From NCBI GenBank assembly GCA_003116975.1, contig BGKB01000026.1:620001-684000 (forward strand): a stretch of 64,000 nt of DNA, read 5' to 3'. The notes beneath the pieces are model-generated. The model worked only from the letters and a program-made list of their open reading frames with translations. It had not been told where the DNA came from and made no database searches. Every line of letters begins with the position of its first letter. The stretch's first letter is position 1. Position numbers and translations under genes: made by a program. The stretch is from Aurantiochytrium sp. KH105. Lineage: Eukaryota > Sar > Bigyra > Thraustochytrida > Thraustochytriidae. Positions 27,239 to 34,919 of this stretch are shown piece by piece.

Positions 27239-27670
27239 ATGGCGGAGACCAAGGGACCAGAAGATGCGCAGAGCGCTGGAGGACGCAAGGACCCTCGCGA
27301 TGAAGCGCGCGCATACTTGAAAAAGCACAACATTCTTGGTCTGTTCAATGAGCTCGGGTCTGCAGTCGTTTTTGAGCGACCAGAAAACGTGCACGAGTTT
27401 CTCGCGGCTAAGCTGCAAGACCTTGCAGCAAAGCGCAAAGACGGCGCACAAAGCAGCATCTTTACGGACCAGGATCTAGAAACGCTTTTTGAAATGTACG
27501 ATACTGGGAAAAGCGGGACCCTTGGAAAAGACGCCTTTCTCAGTGCCGTAAGTGCTCTTGGCACGATTCCTGACAAGCGCAAAGCTCCCGAAGGACCGCT
27601 GAGTAAAGCGGAATTTGTAGCCTATTGCAAGCATGAGCTATTGATCGCAGGCAAGGACCCATGCATGTAG
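27239..27670 (+). CDS. RIIa-domain/EF-hand protein, EFCAB10-like
   Basis: A 143-residue protein. Residues ~23-63 (ARAYLKKHNILGLFNELGSA, then FERPENVHEFLAAKLQDL) form an RII-alpha-type dimerisation/docking domain, as in the flagellar proteins EFCAB10, ROPN1 and SPA17. An EF-hand-like segment follows (LETLFEMYDTGKSGTLGKDAF) whose loop lacks the usual Glu at position 12, so calcium binding is doubtful. This short RIIa plus degenerate EF-hand layout is that of EFCAB10. Such proteins dock on AKAP-like helices, for example in radial spokes. The ATG (CACCATGG) has a strong context and lies behind a TATA box. Confidence 0.82.
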   Translation: MAETKGPEDAQSAGGRKDPRDEARAYLKKHNILGLFNELGSAVVFERPENVHEFLAAKLQDLAAKRKDGAQSSIFTDQDLETLFEMYDTGKSGTLGKDAFLSAVSALGTIPDKRKAPEGPLSKAEFVAYCKHELLIAGKDPCM

Positions 27671-27778
27671 GAAAAGAAAAGGAATACGTAAGAAAAATAA
27701 AATCCGGTGTTTGTTCTAACTACAAGTGTCTCGCCCCGTCACAATGAGGCGCGTCATGTTTTTGGTTTGGTATTTCTT
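27671..27778. other. Tail-to-tail spacer of 108 bases
   Basis: The 3' ends of the EFCAB10-like and DnaJ genes are separated by about 108 bases, which must carry both polyadenylation regions. AATAAAATC near 27696 is a candidate plus-strand poly(A) signal. Confidence 0.45.
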
Positions 27779-29248
27779 TCAGAGCTCGTCCTTGGCGGAG
27801 GACTCGCGTGCTGTTCTCCGCTTGGCTGCACTCCGATCTGTAAAGTAGGCGTCGCTCAAGATCCGCGTGTACTGCTTGAACGACTTGATGTCCCGCTTCG
27901 CGTCTTCTGCCTCGAACTTGAAGCTCTTGACGTCGGGATTGCCAAGATACGCGCCCGTCTTGCACGCCATGAGCAAGGGAAGTGATTTGTCATCGGGCAC
28001 CCCGCCTTCCTCGCCTTCTTCGCCACGTGGCTCCGCATCGCCTCGCGTGAGATATCGGTATGCCGCGGCGCTCTCGCTCTTTGACTTGGCAGGCCAATAA
28101 GCAAAGTCGAGCTTTTGATAATTGAATGCTGCAGAGGCGCCGAGAAGCATTGGCGGTTTGTCCTTGCCTGCGTCAGACAAAAGAATCACGCACGCGCGGC
28201 GGCCCTCCTTCACGCAAGACTCAGTAAAGGTCCTCGCCTCCGCTGTCGAGTGGATGATGGTGACGAGCTGTTCCAAGTAGGCATCGACACTTGCAGCAAT
28301 CGTCTTGGTCGATATCTTTTTGCCCTTGAACGTCTGCGAGGGCTTTCCGGGATAAAGGGCCTTCACAAAGGGAAATGCGGAGCGTGGAGCTTCCTTGGCA
28401 AAATGATCGCAGCCCTTGGCGTTTTCCGGTTTAGCGCAATTCACAGCGCCCACATGGACAGTGCCTTGATATCGCTCGGCGAGCTTGACAAAGATGGATT
28501 GCAATTTCTCGTTTTCCGACTTGTAGAAAAGGACAGTCCACATGCGCGTCTTGCGATTTTTCGCCGCGAGCTGACTACTGATGCCCTTGCCTTCGAGACT
28601 AGTGACGGGAGTGCCGGCGAAAAGGTCTTTCGGGGCTGCTGGTTGAGGTCGGCCTCTTCTCGCCCCGGCCCCTGGGTGCCCGCCTGCTCTTCCACCTCCT
28701 CCCATACCGCCAAACATGTTGCCAAACATGTCACCAAAATTAAAGCCACCACCGCCGCCGCCGCCGCCACCGAATCCTGCACCAGGTCGACCTCGTCCCA
28801 TGCCAGGTCCACCTCCGCCGAAACCTCCACCAAAGTTAAAGCCTCCACCTGGATGACCACGCTGTTGACGAGGCTGGCCACCGCCGCCACCGGCACCGCC
28901 ATTGAGACCCTCTTCACCGACTTGGTCATAGATACGCCGTTGCTCAGGATCCGAAAGGGTTTCGTAGGCCTTGCCGATCTCGGCAAATCTTTGCGTGGCC
29001 TTGGCCTTGGCCTTGTCGTCACCCTGGATACGATCAGGGTGATACTTTTTGGCCGCTTCACGGTACGCCTTTTTGATATCCTTATCGGAGGCGTTGCGCT
29101 TCACGCCCAAGATCTTGTAAAAGTCTTTTGACTTTTTCGGTGCTTCCCGTCGTGGCGAGCCGCGTCGCGCAGCCTCTACAGGCTCGCACGCTAGGGCGAT
29201 GAAGGCAACTAGAGCAAAGGCAACCACGCTCCAGCGCCACAACCTCAT
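27779..29248 (-). CDS. ER-lumenal DnaJ protein with thioredoxin-like domain and KDEL tail
   Basis: A 489-residue secretory-pathway chaperone. A signal peptide ([20 protein letters not shown]) is followed by a J domain at ~40-105 with the HPD triad ([16 protein letters not shown]). A long Gly/Phe-rich stretch comes next (about residues 115-215, with runs of nine Gly). A thioredoxin-like domain ([49 protein letters not shown]) lacks a CxxC pair. The protein ends AKDEL, a classical ER-retrieval signal. J proteins of this kind stimulate BiP ATPase; the Trx-like fold is reminiscent of ERdj5/DNAJC16. The start is the ATG that opens the signal peptide. Confidence 0.9.
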   Translation of the reverse strand: MRLWRWSVVAFALVAFIALACEPVEAARRGSPRREAPKKSKDFYKILGVKRNASDKDIKKAYREAAKKYHPDRIQGDDKAKAKATQRFAEIGKAYETLSDPEQRRIYDQVGEEGLNGGAGGGGGQPRQQRGHPGGGFNFGGGFGGGGPGMGRGRPGAGFGGGGGGGGGFNFGDMFGNMFGGMGGGGRAGGHPGAGARRGRPQPAAPKDLFAGTPVTSLEGKGISSQLAAKNRKTRMWTVLFYKSENEKLQSIFVKLAERYQGTVHVGAVNCAKPENAKGCDHFAKEAPRSAFPFVKALYPGKPSQTFKGKKISTKTIAASVDAYLEQLVTIIHSTAEARTFTESCVKEGRRACVILLSDAGKDKPPMLLGASAAFNYQKLDFAYWPAKSKSESAAAYRYLTRGDAEPRGEEGEEGGVPDDKSLPLLMACKTGAYLGNPDVKSFKFEAEDAKRDIKSFKQYTRILSDAYFTDRSAAKRRTARESSAKDEL

Positions 29249-30156
29249 GATGCTCCAGGTTCTCGTCTCGCGTCCCCCGCGACGTTGGCGACAAAACGTC
29301 CGATCGATCGCACGAACGGACGTCTGACCGACCGAACGATCGCGCAACCGACCGGATACAGAGGGTCACGCCTCGGACACGCACGCACGCGCCCGCGCCT
29401 TTGCCATGCACGCGGGCTTCTTTGCGGGTCTGGCAGACTTGTCTATTTTATTTGCTCGCTCGGGTGACCCGGGACTCGCTCGCCACGCTGGAACGAATTT
29501 TCGAGAAAGACACTTTTCCCTTGTCCCAATCATCAGTGTCAAACATTGAGATGATGAAGGTTGGAGATCGACGAAGAGAGTCTACAGGCAGGCCTTCCGC
29601 AGAATCTTCAGTCGAGAAAGGGATCACATGGTGGCTCAGAGGAGCTCCCTGCAGCTGGCTGGTGATAACACGTAGATAAATACCGCATGCCAGCCCCACG
29701 AGAAGTGCAAGGATGCGGCAAGGCGATCGTGGTGAGTAACTGGACCTAACTTATGGAGTTGACGCGTCGACCCTTGTAGCGCGGTAAATAGCCAAAAGCA
29801 AGCCCGAACGACAGCAATGGCCAATCCGTTGATAACCGACGAGACATTACTCGTGCTTAGCAACGACATGAGTTTACCAACCTCATTTTCAAATTGTTAC
29901 TCTGTGTATAAGCAGAGCACGAGAGGAGTAGAATTTTGATACACTCGAGAGAGAGTGAAGTTCGCACTTCGTAGTGTCCCAACATTTTTTTGGTTCCAAA
30001 TCCTTGGCGTCGCGAATCTCTCTTGCAAAAAAGCTATTGTAAGATCATATGCCGAGACCCAATGTTTGAAAAATAACGATCGTAGATTGGCAGGGTCGAT
30101 TCTGAAAACAAAATAAAGAGACGTGAAATTTGGTTTTAGCAATCTACAAGATCAAC
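29249..30156. other. Intergenic region between DnaJ and cytochrome b561 genes
   Basis: About 0.9 kb. The first ~150 bases contain repeated CGATCG/GAACG-type motifs and are presumably the DnaJ promoter; the rest is AT-richer. No gene or RNA was recognised. Confidence 0.45.
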
Positions 30157-31104
30157 TCAGCTGGCCACAAGAATAGACTTGGAAGTGGGAAGCGAAACGA
30201 TCGCTCCAACAACGCAGGCAAGGACGACGACAGTGAGAGCGAGAAAATTGCCCATGTAGCAGAACTTGTCGGCAGTGCCGTCCGTCTTGCTGTTGCAGCT
30301 GCTCATAAAGGTGAGCTTCTCCAGCACGCCCGTCGTGACAGTGGCCGCGACGCAGACCACGAAAAGAAGAAGTCCGGCGCGCGCATGAAGAGGGACCAGC
30401 GCCGCGCGAAGGGCATCCTGCGCTTTGGGGTAGAAAAAGGCCCAGAACCCAATAACGTACTGCGCGAAAAAAAGAATCACGGTGATGAGGCCAAGCCACG
30501 AGTGAAAGCTGTACAGATTGGGAATGGGTTTGGGTTGGTTCTCGTTGTGGAAACGAAAGACGGCGCGCAGTCCCACAACGACAGCCACGAGCGCCACAGT
30601 GTGAAGGGCGACGTGAACAATCTTGCGTACGGGCCTCGGAATAAAGCCAAAGGCACGCCAGGAGATGACGGCTTCGGCGTAGCAGACCACCAGGCCCAGC
30701 ACCATGAGCGTCGGGTGCCAAGCAAAGACGCCAGGGTCGCTCGTTTGCCAGCTGTAGCCCTGCTTCGAGGACGCAAACCATCCAATCACAAGCAGGAGCG
30801 ACAGACCACAGAGTACGTGCACCGCGATGCCGAGCACCTTGGTGGCCCGGAGGCTCCCTTGGCTGTCACCACCGGCGTGTCTGGCATGGTCGACTTGCTC
30901 TTCATTGATGAGCCCTGCGCATTTTTCATTTTCATCGACACACACACACGATCGACCCAGATCAAAGATCTCGTCAGTCAGCCATCCCGCGGCTCGCGGT
31001 TCCTCCTCCCCCTCCTCCTCCTTCCCCGCGTCGCTCGCTCGCGCAGGCGCAGCGCGCTCCGCCTGGCCGGGTGCGCTTCCTCGGCGCCGGAGACGGGTCG
31101 CCAT
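30157..31104 (-). CDS. Cytochrome b561 family membrane protein
   Basis: A 315-residue protein whose last ~230 residues form a six-span cytochrome b561. Histidines expected to bind two haems are visible in FAWHPTLMVLG, HVALHTVAL, FHSWLGLITVILFF and LHARAGLLLF. The SFHSWLG and HPTLM blocks are classic for the ascorbate-dependent family, which moves electrons across endomembrane or plasma membranes to monodehydroascorbate or ferric iron. The N-terminal ~85 residues are polar, Arg/Glu-rich and poorly defined; the ATG given is the first after the GC-repeat leader, but a start closer to the first span or a hidden intron cannot be excluded. The C-terminus has a Cys-containing loop (SSCNSKTDGTADKFCYMG). 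Confidence 0.85.
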   Translation of the reverse strand: MATRLRRRGSAPGQAERAAPARASDAGKEEEGEEEPRAAGWLTDEIFDLGRSCVCVDENEKCAGLINEEQVDHARHAGGDSQGSLRATKVLGIAVHVLCGLSLLLVIGWFASSKQGYSWQTSDPGVFAWHPTLMVLGLVVCYAEAVISWRAFGFIPRPVRKIVHVALHTVALVAVVVGLRAVFRFHNENQPKPIPNLYSFHSWLGLITVILFFAQYVIGFWAFFYPKAQDALRAALVPLHARAGLLLFVVCVAATVTTGVLEKLTFMSSCNSKTDGTADKFCYMGNFLALTVVVLACVVGAIVSLPTSKSILVAS

Positions 31105-31455
31105 CCCGCGCCTCTCCGCCGGCCGCGCGCGCCCAGCTCCCGCGGGCGCCCGCGCCGAGGGGCCTCGCTCCCGTGCCCGCGCGCGCGGCCCCGCGCGGCG
31201 GCGCGGCGCGACGTACCTCTGGCCTCGCTGGCGTCGGCGCGCAGCGCGTCGGCGTCCATGGTCGCGTCCTCGGCCGTCGCGGCTCTGCCCTGCAAAAGCC
31301 GAAGGCGGCGCATCGCGCGGCGCCCTCGAGCCGCGCGGCGACAGCGACTGCGACAGCGACTGCGACAGCGACTGCGACAGCGAGCGCGGCGGCGACAGCG
31401 AGCGCGAGCGCGAGCGCGAGCGCGAGCGCGACTGCGATAGCGGGCGGGAGGCGCG
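31105..31455. promoter_or_regulatory. Divergent GC-rich promoter with long hexamer-like repeat
   Basis: Divergent region between cytochrome b561 and a short plus-strand gene, dominated at its right end by the GCGACA/GCGAGC array listed separately. Confidence 0.5.
31338..31442. repeat. GCGACAGCGACT / GCGAGC tandem array
   Basis: About 105 bases of 12-mer GCGACAGCGACT units (four or so) grading into GCGAGC hexamers, directly before the ATG of the short plus-strand gene. It would read as Asp/Ser/Glu/Arg repeats in several frames, so it makes spurious open frames. Confidence 0.9.
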
Positions 31456-31827
31456 ATGGCCGCGGCGGGCGCGCTGGATGCGGAGACGCGCAAGATCGAG
31501 GAGTGCGCGGGCTTCGTGGAGACCGCGGCGCTGCGGCTGCGCGAGGTCCACGCGTACCTGGACGAGGTCCTCGCGCACGCGGCGCGGGCCGAGCGCCAGG
31601 CGCAGGGCTGGCTCGAGTCCTGGGAGGCGGCCGCCGCCGCGCCCGCCGCCGCGCCGCGCGCGAGGGACGCGCGCCGCAAGGTCCCGGCCGCGGGACCCGC
31701 GGAGCGCGAGCTTGCAACCGCCGTTCCCGGGCCTAAGAGCAGCAGCTACTACGAGCAGGAGCAGCAGCTGCACAAGAGCAAGAAGAAGACCGCGGCAAGA
31801 GCACGCGGGGCGACCCGGGCGCGGTGA
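31456..31827 (+). CDS. Short helical protein, unrecognised
   Basis: A 123-residue protein. Residues ~5-60 form a probable coiled coil (ETRKIEECAGFVETAALRLRE, then EVLAHAARAERQAQGWLESW). An Ala/Pro/Arg linker and a Lys/Arg-rich tail (HKSKKKTAARARG) follow. No family was recognised; the size and single coil recall small subunits of tethering or microtubule complexes, but this is only a resemblance. The helical core has less Gly and Pro than the surrounding GC-rich DNA would give by chance, which favours real coding. Confidence 0.5.
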   Translation: MAAAGALDAETRKIEECAGFVETAALRLREVHAYLDEVLAHAARAERQAQGWLESWEAAAAAPAAAPRARDARRKVPAAGPAERELATAVPGPKSSSYYEQEQQLHKSKKKTAARARGATRAR

Positions 31828-31961
31828 CGCGGACCACCGCGCGGAAGCCTCGAGGCCTCGCGGCGCAGACGACGTGCGAGTAGGTATATGATAAAATCTG
31901 TGATTGTAGCGACGTGTGAGAAAGAGATTGGGATGGGACTTGGGACGATTTTGTTATTTTT

Positions 31962-32942
31962 TTAACTTCTTGGGGGCGGCCGAGAGTACAAGACCGTGTC
32001 GTTGGGGTTGTCGCAGATGCGATGCAAGGCGCTCAGCAAGTTGGCGCTTCGCTCGAGGTGGCGCTTGCAGATCGAAGTGCTCCGGTGCCGGATCGTACGT
32101 CCGAACGCAAGCCATGCGATGCGGACGCCGACATGGGTCTCGGCGTTGTGTAATGTTCTCAGGTAGCGCGTGGCCTGGGCCGCTAGAGCGACGGCATCCA
32201 CCTCGCGCTGCCTGAGCGCTTCAAACGCGGTTTGGAGTCTTTCATCGAGTCTGTTCCAAGGACCGAGATCGCCTCGTACACGAGAATTGTGCAAGAGGTG
32301 TTCCAAGAGATCTTTCTGACGGAGCATGTCGTCGGGCCGGATTGCTAAAATACTCAATGCCAAACGAGCTCCTGCATCGGAGCCAATAAACGTATCGCTA
32401 TGAAGCAGCATATCGAGTGTGCAAAGGTGGAACCACTGGGCTGCCAACGTCAATGGACGAAGATTCTGTGCGTCCAGCTCGACCCGGCCATCCATGAGAA
32501 ATTCACGCACAACACCCTCTTGCCCAAAATATGCCGCACAATTCAAAGCGTTGGTCAGTGTACTTTGCGGCCACACAGTTGTATGGTTTAGTAAAACGCG
32601 AACAACTTGGACGTAACCCTTGGAGGCCGCGAATCGGAGCGACTTTTGAAAATCTGAGTCTTCAAGACGTGCGGCACTTTCTGTGGCGAGCCAATTGGCC
32701 ATAGGTTTATGAAGACCTGCCTCTGCCAAAAGCTGTAAAGCCTTCCCCCCCGCTTCTGTCGACAGCTGCAAGCGTTCGAGCATGAGTTCTGTGACGTCTG
32801 CAGCGCCTCCAAAGATCGCCATCTCGATAAAGTACATGGGCGGAAGCGACCCATTGTCTTGCCCTAGTGTATCCAGTGCTTTGTGCGCGCGCGTAATGTC
32901 ATCGTCTCGAATACTCCCCAAAAGCTCCTGCATCGCTGACAT
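31962..32942 (-). CDS. Ankyrin-repeat-like protein
   Basis: A 326-residue helical-repeat protein. Ankyrin-like helix pairs can be seen, for example YFIEMAIFGGAADVTELMLE, LRFAASKGYVQVVRVLLNH, and LNCAAYFGQEGVVREFLMDG (compare the consensus A...GH...V..LL). The C-terminal ~90 residues are basic and helical (IRHRSTSICKRHLERSANLL). Such proteins are usually binding scaffolds; the partner is unknown. The ATG at MSAMQELLGSIRDDD gives a typical repeat-protein start. It is head-to-head with another ankyrin gene, which suggests an old inverted duplication, though sequence likeness is low. Confidence 0.75.
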   Translation of the reverse strand: MSAMQELLGSIRDDDITRAHKALDTLGQDNGSLPPMYFIEMAIFGGAADVTELMLERLQLSTEAGGKALQLLAEAGLHKPMANWLATESAARLEDSDFQKSLRFAASKGYVQVVRVLLNHTTVWPQSTLTNALNCAAYFGQEGVVREFLMDGRVELDAQNLRPLTLAAQWFHLCTLDMLLHSDTFIGSDAGARLALSILAIRPDDMLRQKDLLEHLLHNSRVRGDLGPWNRLDERLQTAFEALRQREVDAVALAAQATRYLRTLHNAETHVGVRIAWLAFGRTIRHRSTSICKRHLERSANLLSALHRICDNPNDTVLYSRPPPRS

Positions 32943-33519
32943 TGGCTTCTCGTTTCGCGCGCTGGGTGTTCCAAGACTGCAAGGCAAGGCGGAGCAAGCT
33001 AAAGCGAGGCGTCTCCGCGCCGCGCAGCTCAACTCAGCTCAGCTCAGCTCCCAAAACGCGCACCGCCCGACTAGCGCACGTCTGTCCACGTCATGCTCCT
33101 CCAGCCAACCAGCCAGCCAGTCAGCCAGCCAGCGCCAGCCACGTGGTCCGTCCCAAGCTCTGCGTTGAGCTCACTCGCCCCTTCCCACGACGCGCTGGCC
33201 ACGCATCTCTTCGTCGATCGTCTCTTCTCGCGCGACGAGCTACCGGCCGGGATCTGTCTCCACGTGCTGCCTCCGTCGCCCAGACTTTGCGCAAGAAAAC
33301 CCAGCGACTTCGACTTCGACTTGGCCATCGTCGCGGGACGGAGCGTCCTTGTCCCTGCCCCGTCCCAGGCCAAATGAAAAGGTGAGGGCGGCAGACCAGT
33401 AAGGAACTGTGCTGTGCGCGGCGCCGACGTTGACGACGTGGCCGCGACCGGCCTCGGCGGGCTCGCGCTCGAGACGCGTACGAGGGCTCGCGCGCGCGCC
33501 GCTCCGCCGACCGGACACC
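32943..33519. promoter_or_regulatory. Divergent promoter of the two ankyrin genes
   Basis: About 0.6 kb with a CAGCTCAGCT array (33026-33050), an AGCC array (33102-33140) and a CCACGTGG box (33139-33146). No separate gene was recognised. Confidence 0.5.
33102..33140. repeat. (AGCC)n tetranucleotide repeat
   Basis: About eight AGCC units with a few interruptions, in a divergent promoter; related to the GCCT/AGGC arrays elsewhere in the window. Confidence 0.85.
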
Positions 33520-34385
33520 ATGGACTCTAGGCCGGGGATGCAGGACCGCGAGGCAGGCAGGCCCCGCGTGGCGCTTTTTCACGCAACGGCAAACAACGGC
33601 GGTATTGCGGAAGAACTCCAGCGCGTCAAACAGATGCGCTGGGACCAGCCGGAGTATGCGGCGACGGTGCTCAAGCATAATCAGGCCTTGGTGGAGGAGG
33701 CAGAGGCCGGGCGACTGCAGAGCATGGTGCAGCTTGCTTTGGCGTGTCGGGAAAACGAATTGCTCTCCTGGACCGTTGCTAACATGTTTCGAAAAGCATG
33801 TACGTTTTGTTCTCTCGCAAAGAATCTGGGCCCATCGAATCGATGACTGACAGATACTTACTCAAAAGGCGCACGCGGTCACACCGAAGTCATTCGCTTC
33901 ATGCTGCAAAACGGTGTTGACGGGAGGCACCCAGGTCTTCGTACTCTTGTGTTCGACCTCATTGATGAAGCGGATGAAGAAGCGCCGCTCTTGCAAACCT
34001 TGCCTGTCCTCGTAAGTGCATGTTTCCGCCGCGGAAAATAGCTGATGTGAGAACGGAATCACCGCTGACGTTTATTGCATTGGCAATATCGCAGTTTACG
34101 GAGGGCGCAAGTTTCGATGTGAACACCATGCATCCCAAGAACGGTCGAACACCCTTGCATTCCGCCTGCGCGCGCGCACAAGTGTCAGTCTTCAAGCTTC
34201 TCGTTCTACACGGCGCCGACATTCACGCCGTTGCTAATGATGACAGTATGCCGCTGCAGTGTGCACAACAAGCTGCAACCGAGGCGTCCACCGCTGCTCA
34301 GGTCGTCGCTGCGGGCGATATTGTCAACTTTCTTCGCAAACTCGGTGCGCAGGATTCCATCCAGCTCGTATCTTATCGAGGATAG
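33520..34385 (+). CDS. Ankyrin-repeat protein (three exons)
   Basis: Three exons are supported by reading frame and consensus splice sites: 33520-33799 (donor GCAT|GTACGT), 33869-34011 (donor CTC|GTAAGT) and 34095-34385. Introns are 69 and 83 bases. The first join restores an ankyrin helix, MFRKAC-ARGHTEVIRFMLQNG. The third exon holds a strong repeat, NGRTPLHSACARAQVSVFKL, followed by LLVLHGADIHAVANDDSMPL. The product is 237 aa. The C-terminal helices include AAGDIVNFLRKLGA, an ankyrin-like cap. Function beyond protein binding is not readable. The ATG context (CACCATGG) is strong. Confidence 0.85.
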
Positions 34386-34919
34386 AACCTCCTTCCTTGT
34401 CCCTTGCGCGGGCCGACGCGTATGGTATGCGCAAATATTGACCGGTGCTTTGCGCAAAACTGGATAACAAAATTTGTCATTTTATCTCATGACGCTCAGG
34501 GGCTCGACGTCACCACGGGTAGCAAGCACACACTCCTATACCCAAGGGCAACCAACCTTTTCATGGGAAAGAGTTCAACTCCTCTCAGCTACAAAACGAA
34601 GTCCTCTGCCTGTGTGCGAAGCGGGCCTTACTCAGCCTTGCCCTTCGTTTGGTTCCAATTCCCGAGCCATTTCCTAGGCGGCTCGATCGCAGACTCGATC
34701 ACGACGCAGAATAATGCTTTGCCATGCATGAGCGAGAGGGAACAGCCCCAGCAGACGCAAATCTGCGACGGGGACGAGGCGGGCGCGAGCACGACAACGG
34801 CACGCCACAGGCCGCTCGCCCGGGCGGGAAGAGAGGGAGATACCCCGGCGTGCCCGCGACGGCGCAGCAAGGAAAGGGAAAGATTAGAAAGAAGAGGCCC
34901 GGAGGCGGCGTCACTCACC
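34386..34919. other. Same-strand intergenic region
   Basis: 534 bases between the ankyrin gene and the preferred CD36-like start. The CD36-like frame is open through all of it; an alternative ATG lies at 34728 (MSEREQPQQTQ). The left part is AT-richer and looks like 3' UTR and promoter. Confidence 0.4.

Noticed and set aside
30974-31736. Several long frames on both strands in the cytochrome b561 promoter
   Set aside because: They are products of the GCGACA/GCGAGC array and extreme GC content.
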